In this document: piece after piece, positions 25,048 to 33,836 of the stretch | Layout: each line of letters starts with the position of its first letter | Position numbering within the stretch: the stretch's first letter is position 1 | Source of the DNA: Lachnospiraceae bacterium | Lineage (GTDB): Bacteria; Bacillota; Clostridia; Lachnospirales; Lachnospiraceae | Direction of reading: 5' to 3' | DNA: 64,000 nucleotides | Assembly: GCA_015057445.1 (NCBI GenBank) | Contig: SVEI01000001.1 | Location: 1-64,000, forward strand | Position numbers and translations under genes: made by a program | The notes under the pieces: generated by a model | Database searches by the model: none | Seen by the model: the letters and a program-made list of their open reading frames with translations, nothing else | Told to the model about the DNA's origin: nothing

Positions 25048-26469
25048 ATGAGTAAAGAAGCTGTTAATGATAAAAATTTCAATCAGGTAAAAAAGATAAT
25101 AATAAATGAAAAGAAGAAAAGAATATCTACTACTAAAATTATAATACTTGGATTTTTATTTGTAATTCTTGTAGGAACCATTCTTTTATCTCTTCCTATA
25201 TCAAACGTAGAAGGGAATGTAGATATTTTGACTGCGCTATTTACATCTACTACATCTGTTTGTGTAACAGGTTTAGTTGTTGTGGATACTTTTTCTTATT
25301 GGACCTTGTTTGGTAAGGTTGTTATACTTGTATTGATACAGATTGGTGGTATGGGCATTATTGCTATAATATGTGGGATGATGCTTATGCTACATAAAAA
25401 AGTTAACTTAAAGGAACGATTGATTATTCAAGATGCGTATAATCTTAATAATCTTCAGGGGGTAATAAAATTTGTAAAAAAGATAATAATAGGCACCTTT
25501 GTTGTTGAATTTGTAGGTGCCTTACTATATATGATTGTTTTTATTCCGGAATTTGGAATTGCAAGGGGGATATGGTACTCCATATTTAATTCTATATCTG
25601 CTTTTTGTAATGCAGGAATAGATATTATTGGGCCAAGTAGTATGATTCCTTATCAAAGCTCACCCCTTGTTTTAATTACCACTATGATGCTTATCTTTAA
25701 TAGTGGTATAGGTTTTGTAGTATGGTGGGATGTTATAGATGTTGCAAAACAAATTCTTAAGAAAGAGATAAAACCAAGAGATTTCATCTCAAAATTAACT
25801 ATACATTCTAGATTAGTTTTATCTGTTACATTTTCGTTAATTTTTTCTGGAGCAGCGTTAGTTCTTTTGTTTGAGTGGAATAATAAAGGAACTATTGGTA
25901 ATATGAGTCTGTTTGACAAGATTCTAAATAGTTTGTTTCAGTCTGTTACCTTAAGAACTGCAGGATTTGCGTCTTTTAGTCAGGGTGATATGGAAGGTGC
26001 ATCGGTGCTTGTTTCTATTGTTCTTATGCTCATAGGTGGTTCTCCTGTTGGTACTGCTGGAGGTGTAAAAACTGTCACTGTTGCTGTTTTGTTTTTTGCT
26101 GTTGCTGCAGTTATTAAGGGTCGAAATGAAGCTATTGTTTTTAATAGAAGTATTAATCAGGATTTAATTAGAAAATCATTGGCTGTTGTACTCATAAGCT
26201 TGGTTGCTTTTGTTGTATTATCAATTCTTTTGATGATAACTAATGATTTTACTATGGAAGATTCTCTGTTTGAAGTGGCTAGTGCTATAGCTACTGTTGG
26301 TCTTTCCCGAGGCATTACAGCTGATTTAAATACAGCTGGACAATTAATTATAATTATAGGAATGTATTTGGGACGTATAGGACCTATATCTATGTTTATA
26401 GCATTTAGTAATAAATACAGCATAAAAAATTCATTACATTATGCTGAGGCAGATTTGATTGTTGGATAA
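25048..26469 (+). CDS. Potassium uptake protein, TrkH/KtrB family
   Basis: The 473-residue integral membrane protein has the four-fold M1-P-M2 layout of TrkH/KtrB. The four selectivity-filter glycines can be seen in TTSVCVTGLVV, FCNAGID, LRTAGFAS and ATVGLSRG. It forms the ion-conducting subunit of a K+ uptake system; many KtrB proteins are Na+-stimulated, which would fit a cell that runs a sodium pump, but this is inference. A basic N-terminal cytoplasmic segment precedes the first helix. The RCK regulator follows after 14 bases. Confidence 0.93.
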   Translation: MSKEAVNDKNFNQVKKIIINEKKKRISTTKIIILGFLFVILVGTILLSLPISNVEGNVDILTALFTSTTSVCVTGLVVVDTFSYWTLFGKVVILVLIQIGGMGIIAIICGMMLMLHKKVNLKERLIIQDAYNLNNLQGVIKFVKKIIIGTFVVEFVGALLYMIVFIPEFGIARGIWYSIFNSISAFCNAGIDIIGPSSMIPYQSSPLVLITTMMLIFNSGIGFVVWWDVIDVAKQILKKEIKPRDFISKLTIHSRLVLSVTFSLIFSGAALVLLFEWNNKGTIGNMSLFDKILNSLFQSVTLRTAGFASFSQGDMEGASVLVSIVLMLIGGSPVGTAGGVKTVTVAVLFFAVAAVIKGRNEAIVFNRSINQDLIRKSLAVVLISLVAFVVLSILLMITNDFTMEDSLFEVASAIATVGLSRGITADLNTAGQLIIIIGMYLGRIGPISMFIAFSNKYSIKNSLHYAEADLIVG

Positions 26470-26483
26470 TAAAGGAGGTAGCG

Positions 26484-27128
26484 ATGAAGAAATCATTTGC
26501 AGTTATAGGACTTGGAAGATTTGGAAGAAGCATAGCTATGGAACTTAGCAAGTTAGGTGCTGATGTCATGGTTATAGATAATGATGAAGAAAAAATTAAT
26601 AGATTATCAGATTATGTTACCTGTGCTATTAATGTGGATGTTTGTGATACTGATGCTTTGATAAGCACTGGTATTGCTAATATGGATGCGGTTATTGTTG
26701 CAATGGCTGATTATTTGGAGCCGAGTATCATGGGTGTTATAACAGCAAAGGACTTAGGTGTGCCTCTTGTTATAGCTAAAGCAAGAGATCATGTAACAGG
26801 TAGTATCTATGATAAGGTTGGCGCAGATAAGGTTGTGTTCCCTGAAAAAGAATCAGGAAAAAGAATATCAAAGCAACTGATGTGTGCTGACTTTTTGGAA
26901 TTTTTTGAGTTATCAGATAGTGTAAGCTTAATTGAATTAATGCCTAAAAAAGAATGGGTAGGAAAATCATTAAGAGAGCTTAATCTTAGACGTGATTATA
27001 AGATTAATGTCATTGCAGTTAAGGAAAACGAAGATGTTAACGTTGCAATGGATCCAGATGAACCGCTAAAGGCAGATTGTCCGTTAATTATAACAGTGAG
27101 AAAAGAAGATATGAAGAGGCTTATGTAA
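26484..27128 (+). CDS. Potassium uptake regulator, TrkA/KtrA (RCK) family
   Basis: At 214 residues this is a single-copy RCK protein: an RCK-N Rossmann domain (GLGRFGRSIAMELSKLGADV, nucleotide-binding; acidic VIDNDEEKI) over about residues 1-135, and an RCK-C domain (VGKSLRELNLRRDYKINVIAV) after it. One RCK unit of this size is like KtrA rather than the double-length TrkA. It forms a cytoplasmic ring that gates the membrane subunit in response to nucleotides. GGAGG lies upstream; its stop overlaps the next gene's start. Confidence 0.93.
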   Translation: MKKSFAVIGLGRFGRSIAMELSKLGADVMVIDNDEEKINRLSDYVTCAINVDVCDTDALISTGIANMDAVIVAMADYLEPSIMGVITAKDLGVPLVIAKARDHVTGSIYDKVGADKVVFPEKESGKRISKQLMCADFLEFFELSDSVSLIELMPKKEWVGKSLRELNLRRDYKINVIAVKENEDVNVAMDPDEPLKADCPLIITVRKEDMKRLM

Positions 27129-28351
27129 TGAAAAAAGTAACTATCGTTGGGGGCGGTGCTGCTGGAATGATGGCAGCGATAATTGCTTCTAAAAATGGGA
27201 AAAAAGTAACCTTAATAGAACAAAATGAAAAGCTTGGTAAAAAACTTTTCATAACAGGTAAAGGAAGATGTAATATAACAAATGCTTGTGATATAGAAGA
27301 TTTATTTCAAAGCGTTGTAACAAATCCCAAGTTTTTATATAGTTCATTTTATTCTTTTTCCAATGATATGGTAATGGATTTCTTTGAAAAAATTGGATTG
27401 CCTTATAAAGTAGAAAGAGGGAATCGTGTATTTCCTTTATCAGATCATTCGTCGGATGTTATTAAGGTATTGGAAAGAGAAATGAAAAATAATGGTGTAG
27501 AGATATTACTAAATACCAAGGTATCTTCTATAATAGTTGAAAACAACACCTGTAAAGGTGTAAATATTAAGGGTGGTAAAGCAATTTATTCTGATAGCGT
27601 AATTGTTGCAACTGGTGGTGTTTCGTATCCTCGAACTGGTGCTTGTGGAGATGGATATAAATTTGCGAAATCTGTAGGACATAGTATTATAGAAACTAAG
27701 CCTTCCTTGGTGCCTTTTGAATTAGCTGATTCTTGTTGTAAAGACTTAATGGGTATTTCATTAAAAAATGTGTCAGCTACAATATACGCAGATGGAAAGA
27801 AAATATATTCCGACTTTGGAGAGATGTTATTTACCCATTTTGGGGTCAGTGGACCGATTATTATAAAAGCAAGTGCCTATATTCATAAGTATTTAGATAA
27901 GGATTTAACCTTAACAATAGACTTAAAACCTGCACTTGACGAGAAACAATTAGATGAAAGGCTTATTAAAGATTTTAATATATTTATTAATAAACAGTTA
28001 AAAAATGGTTTGGAGAAATTATTGCTTAGGTCTCTTATTCCAGTTATAATTGATAAGGCTGGCTTAGATGGTGATAAGAAAATTAATGAACTTACTAAAG
28101 AGGAAAGACATAAGCTTCTTATTACTATAAAAAATGTTCCATTTAAAATAACAGGTTTAAGAGGATGGGATGAAGCTATAATTACCAAGGGTGGAGTTAA
28201 AGTAAAGGAGATTGACCCTGGAACAATGGAATCAAAACTTACATCAGGATTGTATTTTGCTGGAGAGGTGTTGGATTTAGATGCATTAACCGGTGGATTT
28301 AATCTTCAGATTGCATGGTCTACAGGATATTTGGCAGGTTTGAACTGTTAA
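27128..28351 (+). CDS. HI0933-family FAD-dependent flavoprotein
   Basis: The ORF track begins at 27077, but the ATG at 27128 (TAATG overlap with the RCK gene) fits the family start MKKVTIVGGGAAGMMAA, the FAD-binding dinucleotide motif. The resulting 407-residue protein has the family's KKLFITGKGRCNITNACD near residue 43, VATGGVSYPRTGACGDGY near 163, and the C-terminal GLYFAGEVLDLDALTGGFNLQIAWSTG. Family members (YhiN, BaiN) are NAD(P)/FAD oxidoreductases; BaiN is reported in gut bacteria to act in bile-acid reduction, but that activity cannot be assumed from this housekeeping position before cmk. Confidence 0.9.
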   Translation: MKKVTIVGGGAAGMMAAIIASKNGKKVTLIEQNEKLGKKLFITGKGRCNITNACDIEDLFQSVVTNPKFLYSSFYSFSNDMVMDFFEKIGLPYKVERGNRVFPLSDHSSDVIKVLEREMKNNGVEILLNTKVSSIIVENNTCKGVNIKGGKAIYSDSVIVATGGVSYPRTGACGDGYKFAKSVGHSIIETKPSLVPFELADSCCKDLMGISLKNVSATIYADGKKIYSDFGEMLFTHFGVSGPIIIKASAYIHKYLDKDLTLTIDLKPALDEKQLDERLIKDFNIFINKQLKNGLEKLLLRSLIPVIIDKAGLDGDKKINELTKEERHKLLITIKNVPFKITGLRGWDEAIITKGGVKVKEIDPGTMESKLTSGLYFAGEVLDLDALTGGFNLQIAWSTGYLAGLNC

Positions 28352-28398
28352 AGTAATAATTATAATATAATTAGAATGCGCATAAAAGGAGAAACATA

Positions 28399-29061
28399 AT
28401 GGCAAGTATTGCAATTGATGGTCCTGCTGGAGCAGGAAAAAGTACCATAGCTAAGCAGGTAGCTAAACAATTAGGTTATATATATGTTGATACTGGAGCA
28501 ATGTATAGAGCGATAGCTCATTATCTTGTGCAAAACAATATTAATATAGAAAATAATGATGAGTTAAAATCTGCTTGTGAAAGTATTGATATAGCTATAA
28601 AATACGAAAATGATTCGCAACAAGTGTATCTTAATGGAGAAAATGTAACTTCATTTTTAAGAACTGAGGAAACAGGTAATATGGCATCAAAGTCATCAGC
28701 AAAAGCTCCTGTTCGTGAAGCTCTTCTTGGGTTACAAAGAGATATGGCAAAAGAATATAATGTTGTAATGGATGGAAGAGACATAGGTACAAATGTGTTG
28801 CCTGATGCAGAAGTAAAAATATATCTTACAGCTTCATCAAAGGAAAGAGCTAATCGTCGATATAAAGAGTTAGTTGCAAAAGGTGAAACAGCTGATTTAG
28901 ACCAAATTGAAGCAGATATTATTGAAAGAGATGAACGTGACATGAACCGTGATATTGCTCCTCTTAAGCAGGCAGATGATGCGGTTTTAGTGGATAGTTC
29001 ATTTATGACTATTGATGAAGTTGTTGCTACGATTATGTTAGAAGCTAAAAAGATAGCTTAA
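28399..29061 (+). CDS. cmk: Cytidylate kinase
   Basis: Cmk phosphorylates CMP and dCMP. The 220-residue protein starts with the P-loop IDGPAGAGKSTIAKQVAKQ, then YVDTGAMYRA, the substrate-side MDGRDIGTNVLPDAEVKIYLTAS near residue 125, and RDERDMNRDIAPLK near 175, all typical of the bacterial family. It is followed 29 bases later by the ispH-S1 fusion, a conserved clostridial order (cmk-ispH-rpsA). Confidence 0.96.
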   Translation: MASIAIDGPAGAGKSTIAKQVAKQLGYIYVDTGAMYRAIAHYLVQNNINIENNDELKSACESIDIAIKYENDSQQVYLNGENVTSFLRTEETGNMASKSSAKAPVREALLGLQRDMAKEYNVVMDGRDIGTNVLPDAEVKIYLTASSKERANRRYKELVAKGETADLDQIEADIIERDERDMNRDIAPLKQADDAVLVDSSFMTIDEVVATIMLEAKKIA

Positions 29062-29090
29062 ATATTATATAATTAAAATCAGGGGTTAAT

Positions 29091-31055
29091 ATGGAGATTG
29101 TATTAGCGAAAACAGCTGGCTTTTGTTTTGGCGTTAAGAGAGCTGTAGATACTGTTTATAACGAAATAAATGATGATAAAGAAGTTGAAGTTTTCACTTA
29201 TGGTCCAATAATTCATAATGAAGAGGTTGTCGATGACCTTGATAAAAAGGGAGTAGTTGTTATTGATGAAAATAAATCTCTTTCGGATTATTTTCAAGAT
29301 GATAAAAAGCATAAGGTGATTATTAGATCTCATGGTGTTGGAAAATATGTGTATGAAGAACTAGAGAAATATGGTGTGCAAATTATAGAAGCTACATGTC
29401 CATTTGTTAAAAAAATCCATAAAATAGTTGCTGAGGAAAGTTCTAAAGGTAAGGAAATTATAATAATAGGTGATGAAAATCATCCAGAGGTAATTGGAAT
29501 CAAGGGATGGTGTTTGAATGAACCAATTATACTTGATAATAAAGAAAATGCTGAAAAAATTACGTTAGATTCCTATAAAGAATACGTTATTGTTGCTCAA
29601 ACAACATTTAATAATATAAAATTCAAAGAATTAGTTGAAATATTTACAAAAAAAGATTATAATGTTTATGTTTATTCAACTATTTGTAATGCTACATGGG
29701 AGAGACAAGAAGAAGCTAGACGATTGGCATCTGAAGTTGATACTATGATAGTTATTGGAGGTAAAAATAGTTCGAATACTCAAAAGCTTTATAATATAAG
29801 CAAAAAAGAATGCAAAAATACTTACTACATTCAGACACTTGTTGACTTGGATTTAACTGTTATTGAATCCGCTAAGAGGGTAGGTATTACAGCGGGGGCA
29901 TCTACCCCAAATCATATTATTAAGGAGGTTCAAGACAGTATGTCAGAATTAAGTTTTGAAGAATTATTAAACCAATCAGAAGAAAATGGTAATGCAGTAA
30001 GACCAGGTAGCGTTATCGAGGGAAAGGTAATTGGCGTAAAGTCAGATGTTATTTACGTAGATATTCAGTATAAGGCTGACGGTATTATTACAAGAGCAGA
30101 GTATTCTAATACTCCAGGTTTAGATCTTACAACTGTTGTAAATGTTGGAGATCCTATAACAGTTAAGGTAATTAAGACAAACGATGGAGAGGGACAGGTT
30201 CTTCTTTCATACAAGAGAGTAGCTGCTGAGAAGTCATATGAGAAGCTTCAGGAAGCTTTCGATAATCAGACAGTCCTTTCTGCTAAGGTTACTGAAATCT
30301 TAAAGGGCGGAATTGGTGTTATGGTTGATGAGTGTAAGGTGTTCATTCCAGCAAGTCTTGTATCAGATACTTTTGAGAAGGATCTTGATAAGTATTTAAA
30401 TCAGGAAGTTGAATTTGTTTTAACAGAGTTTGCACCTAAGAAGAGAAGAGTTATTGGTGATAGAAAGCAGTTACTTGTTGCTAACAAAGCAGAGGCTGCT
30501 AAGAAATTATTTGATTCAATAAATGTTGGTGATGTTGTAGAAGGTACAGTTAAGAATGTAACTCCATTTGGTGCATTTATTGATTTGGGTGGTGCAGATG
30601 GTCTTCTTCATATTTCAGAGATGTCATGGGGTAGAATTGATGATCCTAAGTCAGTTGTTAAGGTTGGAGATTCAATTAAGACTTTCATTAAAGATATTAA
30701 TGGTGAGAAGATTGCACTTAGCTTAAAGTTTGATGATAATAATCCATGGGTTAAGGCTGCTGAGAAGTATGCAATTGGAACAGAGGTTTCTGGTAAGATT
30801 GCTAGAATGACTGCATTTGGTGCTTTTGTTGAGTTAGAGCCAGGTGTTGATGCACTTCTTCATGTATCTCAGATTTCAAATGAGCATGTTGAAAAGCCAG
30901 AGGATGTTTATAAGATTGGACAGGAGATTACTGCTAAGGTAGTAGACTTCAAGGAAGAGGATAAGAAGATTAGTCTTAGTGTTAAGGCATTACTTGCTCC
31001 TGTTGAAACTGCTGAAGTTACAGAAGTTACAGAAGAGGAAACTACAGAGGAGTAA
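29091..31055 (+). CDS. ispH: Fused 4-hydroxy-3-methylbut-2-enyl diphosphate reductase (IspH) and ribosomal protein S1
   Basis: Residues about 1-283 are IspH, the last enzyme of the MEP isoprenoid pathway, with the three [4Fe-4S] cysteines at FCFGVKRAV (Cys12), EATCPFVKK and STICNATWERQEEA and the AGASTPNHII motif. Residues from about 298 are S1 with four repeated S1 domains: SVIEGKVIGVK, LSAKVTEILKGGIGV, EGTVKNVTPFGAFIDL and SGKIARMTAFGAFVEL. The C-terminus is acidic. This fusion is well known in Clostridia. Unusually clear here is an internal AAGGAGG plus in-frame ATG at the junction, and a change from A/T-ending to G-ending codons. Separate S1 production is therefore likely (inference). cheR starts four bases after it. 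Confidence 0.95.
   Translation: MEIVLAKTAGFCFGVKRAVDTVYNEINDDKEVEVFTYGPIIHNEEVVDDLDKKGVVVIDENKSLSDYFQDDKKHKVIIRSHGVGKYVYEELEKYGVQIIEATCPFVKKIHKIVAEESSKGKEIIIIGDENHPEVIGIKGWCLNEPIILDNKENAEKITLDSYKEYVIVAQTTFNNIKFKELVEIFTKKDYNVYVYSTICNATWERQEEARRLASEVDTMIVIGGKNSSNTQKLYNISKKECKNTYYIQTLVDLDLTVIESAKRVGITAGASTPNHIIKEVQDSMSELSFEELLNQSEENGNAVRPGSVIEGKVIGVKSDVIYVDIQYKADGIITRAEYSNTPGLDLTTVVNVGDPITVKVIKTNDGEGQVLLSYKRVAAEKSYEKLQEAFDNQTVLSAKVTEILKGGIGVMVDECKVFIPASLVSDTFEKDLDKYLNQEVEFVLTEFAPKKRRVIGDRKQLLVANKAEAAKKLFDSINVGDVVEGTVKNVTPFGAFIDLGGADGLLHISEMSWGRIDDPKSVVKVGDSIKTFIKDINGEKIALSLKFDDNNPWVKAAEKYAIGTEVSGKIARMTAFGAFVELEPGVDALLHVSQISNEHVEKPEDVYKIGQEITAKVVDFKEEDKKISLSVKALLAPVETAEVTEVTEEETTEE
29922..29942 (+). 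promoter_or_regulatory. Internal ribosome-binding site and ATG for stand-alone S1
   Basis: AAGGAGG, an 11-base gap and an in-frame ATG (codon 284 of the fusion) yield a protein starting MSELSFEELLNQSEE, just how separate S1 proteins begin. Chance occurrence of such a strong site exactly at the domain border is unlikely. Confidence 0.7.
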
Positions 31056-31059
31056 TTGT

Positions 31060-31839
31060 ATGGCATATGGGTACGAAGAATTCAAGAGAGATGTTTATAA
31101 GTTAACAAACATTAACTTGAGCTTGTACAAGGAACGCCAGATGAAAAGAAGAATAGAATCACTGATTACCCGTAAAGGGTTTGATGGATTTGAAAGTTTT
31201 TTCCAAGGTATGAAGCAAGATGATGTCTTGCTTCGTACCTTTGTTGGTTATTTAACTATTAATGTTTCTCAATTTTATAGAAATCCAATGCAATGGGAAC
31301 ATTTTGAACAAATAATTATTCCTTATTTAAAAGAACATTATGGTGATAACATAACAATCTGGAGTGCTGCCTGTTCCACAGGTGACGAACCTTATACAAT
31401 TGCAATGATTATGTCAAAATATTTTTCTCTTGATAAGATAAAAATAACTGCAACAGATATTGATGATGATGTATTAGCGTTTGCTGATGCAGGAATTTAT
31501 TCTGCAAAAAGTCTAGTTGATTTGCCGAAGGAATATTTAAACGCTCATTTTTCAAAAGTTGATGACAAAAACTATGCAATTTCTGATAAAATTAAGAAAT
31601 GCGTCACTTTTAAAAAACATAATCTATTAGAAGATAAATACTTTACAAATATGTCTATGATTGTGTGTAGAAATGTAGTTATATATTTTACAGATGAAGC
31701 AAAGGATAAGGTGTACAAACAATTTCATGACTCCCTTAGAAAGGATGGCATTTTGTTTATTGGAAGCACGGAACAGATTTTACGTGCAAAAGAGCTTGGC
31801 TTTGAAACATTAAAAACATTTTTTTACAAAAAGAAGTAA
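31060..31839 (+). CDS. cheR: Chemotaxis protein methyltransferase CheR
   Basis: CheR uses SAM to methylate glutamates of chemoreceptors in adaptation. From the ATG at 31060 (AGAGGAG upstream, overlapping the end of the S1 gene) the protein has 259 residues; the longer ORF-track start is rejected. The N-terminal helical CheR_N domain (YGYEEFKRDVYKLTNINLSLYKERQMKRR) is followed by the SAM-binding motif WSAACSTGDEPYTIAMI near residue 98, TATDIDDDVL and MIVCRNVVIYF, typical of CheR. There is no C-terminal extension. It stands apart from any chemotaxis operon; it implies receptors, and probably motility, elsewhere in the genome. Confidence 0.93.
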   Translation: MAYGYEEFKRDVYKLTNINLSLYKERQMKRRIESLITRKGFDGFESFFQGMKQDDVLLRTFVGYLTINVSQFYRNPMQWEHFEQIIIPYLKEHYGDNITIWSAACSTGDEPYTIAMIMSKYFSLDKIKITATDIDDDVLAFADAGIYSAKSLVDLPKEYLNAHFSKVDDKNYAISDKIKKCVTFKKHNLLEDKYFTNMSMIVCRNVVIYFTDEAKDKVYKQFHDSLRKDGILFIGSTEQILRAKELGFETLKTFFYKKK

Positions 31840-31846
31840 TTCATAC

Positions 31847-31875
31847 TTGATTTAATTAGATTTATATGTTATATT
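31847..31875 (+). promoter_or_regulatory. Candidate promoter of rplS
   Basis: TTGATT, a 17-base spacer, TATATT. A start near 31882 would give a leader of about 69 bases before the rplS ATG. Confidence 0.6.
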
Positions 31876-31881
31876 TGTGAA

Positions 31882-31950
31882 GTTGTGAAAAAAGGGATGG
31901 TCCTCTGTGTATTATACATAAGAACGTCTAAAATTATTAGGAGGTCACAC
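31882..31950 (+). promoter_or_regulatory. rplS leader, possible L19 autoregulatory RNA
   Basis: The leader is unusually G-rich for this genome at GGGATGGTCCTCTGTG and has a small hairpin TGTGTA/TACATA, ahead of the ribosome-binding site AGGAGG. Firmicute rplS genes often carry an L19 leader motif in this position. I cannot confirm the match without a covariance-model search. Confidence 0.4.
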
Positions 31951-32295
31951 ATGAACGATATTATTAAGAGCATTGAAGCTGCTCAGATCAAAGAAGTAAC
32001 TAGTTTTAACGTTGGTGATACTATTAAGGTATATGCTAAGGTTAAAGAGGGTAACAAGGAAAGAATTCAGGCTTTCGAAGGAACTGTACTCAAAAAGCAG
32101 GGTGGAAGCAACAGAGCAACATTCACAGTTAGAAAAACTTCTAATGGTGTAGGTGTTGAGAAGACTTGGCCACTTCATAGTCCAACAATCGAGAAGATTG
32201 AGGTTATTAGAAGAGGTAAGGTTAGAAGAGCTAAACTTAACTACTTACGTGAGAGAGTTGGTAAGAAGGCTAAGGTTAAAGAGCTTATCAAATAA
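31951..32295 (+). CDS. rplS: 50S ribosomal protein L19
   Basis: L19 sits at the 30S-50S interface. The ATG at 31951, eight bases after AGGAGG, gives a 114-residue protein of normal length; the earlier ORF-track start is inside the leader. Recognisable segments are [43 protein letters not shown] and the basic C-terminus [25 protein letters not shown]. It is monocistronic here, with its own promoter and terminator; trmD/rimM, its usual partners, are absent upstream. Confidence 0.98.
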   Translation: MNDIIKSIEAAQIKEVTSFNVGDTIKVYAKVKEGNKERIQAFEGTVLKKQGGSNRATFTVRKTSNGVGVEKTWPLHSPTIEKIEVIRRGKVRRAKLNYLRERVGKKAKVKELIK

Positions 32296-32312
32296 GAGTT
32301 ACGATTAACTAG

Positions 32313-32347
32313 ATGACTGGAGATTATACCTTCTCCAGTCATTTTTA
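32313..32347 (+). terminator. Rho-independent terminator after rplS
   Basis: ATGACTGGAGA pairs perfectly with TCTCCAGTCAT across an eight-base loop, followed by TTTTTATAAT. Confidence 0.92.
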
Positions 32348-32374
32348 TAATAATTATTTTTTTTGGAGAATGAT

Positions 32375-32974
32375 ATGGGTATGAGATTTAAAAGAAAGCA
32401 TACTGATTCAGATGATGTGATTAAAACAAAACCTTCAGAAAACAAAGAACATCTTTTAAATAGTATTTTTATATGGTTTGTAGTTGTTTTATCAGGTGCA
32501 ATTTTTGGTTATGCATTAATTACTTTTGTATTTCAAACTGTACATGTAATTGGACCTTCAATGAATCCTACATTGGAGGATGGTGAAGTTGTTATTGTTA
32601 ATAAATTTATATATAATGTTTCAGATGTTAAAAGATATGATGTAGTAGCTTATTCTTTGATTGAAGAAGATGGCTATTACGATATTAAACGTATTATTGG
32701 TATGCCTGGGGAAGAAATAACTATTAAAGATGGTTTTATTTATGCCGATGGTAAACAGCTTAAAGATTTGCCTTTTACTGATAGGATTATTACATCTGGT
32801 TTAGCAGCAGATACTATCTACTTAGGAGATGGTGAATATTTTGTATTAGGTGATAATGTAAATAATAGTGAAGATTCAAGATATTCAAATGTTGGTAATA
32901 TTTCAGAGGTTGAGATATTAGGTAAAGTAAGTTTTATCGTAAAAGCTGATGATAAAAAAGGTAAGGTAAAATAG
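32375..32974 (+). CDS. lepB: Signal peptidase I (first copy)
   Basis: The membrane-bound Ser/Lys protease removes signal peptides after export. From the ATG at 32375 (GGAG six bases before; the TTG at 32363 overlaps that site and is rejected) it has 199 residues. A cytoplasmic start is followed by one membrane helix (about residues 30-52), then GPSMNPTLEDGEVV with the catalytic Ser near residue 66, the general-base Lys in YDIKRIIGMPGE, and the GDNVNNSEDSR box E. It lies two genes from a second, distinct copy. Confidence 0.93.
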   Translation: MGMRFKRKHTDSDDVIKTKPSENKEHLLNSIFIWFVVVLSGAIFGYALITFVFQTVHVIGPSMNPTLEDGEVVIVNKFIYNVSDVKRYDVVAYSLIEEDGYYDIKRIIGMPGEEITIKDGFIYADGKQLKDLPFTDRIITSGLAADTIYLGDGEYFVLGDNVNNSEDSRYSNVGNISEVEILGKVSFIVKADDKKGKVK

Positions 32975-32975
32975 T

Positions 32976-33821
32976 ATGAAAGATATTCAATGGTATCCTG
33001 GTCATATGACTAAAGCCAAACGTATGATGCAGGAGAACATAAAACTTATAGATATTGTAATTGAACTTGTAGATGCTAGAATTCCACTAAGCAGTAAAAA
33101 TCCAGATATAGATGAACTAAGTAAGAATAAATTTAGAATGATTCTTCTTAATAAAGTTGATTTGGCTGATTCAAAAGTTACATCACAGTGGGAGAAATAC
33201 TTTAAAGAAAAAGGTTATTATGTTTATTGTCTTGATTCAAGAAAGAATACTGGAATGAAAACAATAACAGATATGATTCAAGAAGCATGTAAAGAAAAAA
33301 TTGAAAGAGATAGGAAAAGAGGAATCTTAAATAGACCTATTAGAGCTATGGTTGTTGGTATTCCTAATGTTGGCAAATCAACTTTTATAAATTCATATGC
33401 AAAAAAAGCATGTGCAAAAGTTGGTAATAAACCTGGAGTTACAAAAGGTAAGCAATGGATACGCATTAGCAAGAATGTTGAGTTACTTGATACCCCAGGA
33501 ATTCTATGGCCAAAGTTTGAAGATCAAGAAATTGGAAAAAAATTAGCTTATATAGGTTCGATTAATGACGAAATTATTGAAAGAACAGAATTAGCATATA
33601 ATTTCATAGAATTTTTAAAAAATAATTATTGTAATGTATTAAACGAAAGGTATAATATTAATGAAGAGCTTTCTAGCTATGATATATTATCAGAGATAGC
33701 TATAGTGAGAAAGTGTCTCGTTAAAGGGAATGAACCAGACATTAACAAAGCATCAATTTTATTATTTGATGATTTTAGATCCGGAAAGTTGGGCAGTATA
33801 AGTCTGGAAATACCAGAATAA
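32976..33821 (+). CDS. rbgA: Ribosome biogenesis GTPase RbgA (YlqF)
   Basis: RbgA is a circularly permuted GTPase needed for late assembly of the 50S subunit. In the 281-residue protein the order is permuted as expected: the G4 motif LNKVDLAD near residue 56 comes before the G1 P-loop GIPNVGKST near 127 and G3 DTPGILWPKF near 174. The start MKDIQWYPGHMTKAKR is the family hallmark. It begins one base after the first signal peptidase gene and is followed by the second, an arrangement that couples export and ribosome genes as in B. subtilis (sipS-like, ylqF, rnhB). Confidence 0.97.
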   Translation: MKDIQWYPGHMTKAKRMMQENIKLIDIVIELVDARIPLSSKNPDIDELSKNKFRMILLNKVDLADSKVTSQWEKYFKEKGYYVYCLDSRKNTGMKTITDMIQEACKEKIERDRKRGILNRPIRAMVVGIPNVGKSTFINSYAKKACAKVGNKPGVTKGKQWIRISKNVELLDTPGILWPKFEDQEIGKKLAYIGSINDEIIERTELAYNFIEFLKNNYCNVLNERYNINEELSSYDILSEIAIVRKCLVKGNEPDINKASILLFDDFRSGKLGSISLEIPE

Positions 33822-33836
33822 TATAGGAGTACCATT

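Noticed and set aside
29091-31055. IspH-S1 fusion as a possible sequencing or assembly error
   Set aside because: The same fusion is widespread in Clostridia, and there is no disturbed frame at the junction.
31885-31950. N-terminal extension of L19 in the ORF track
   Set aside because: AGGAGG just before 31951 and the standard 114-residue length fix the start; the upstream part is leader.
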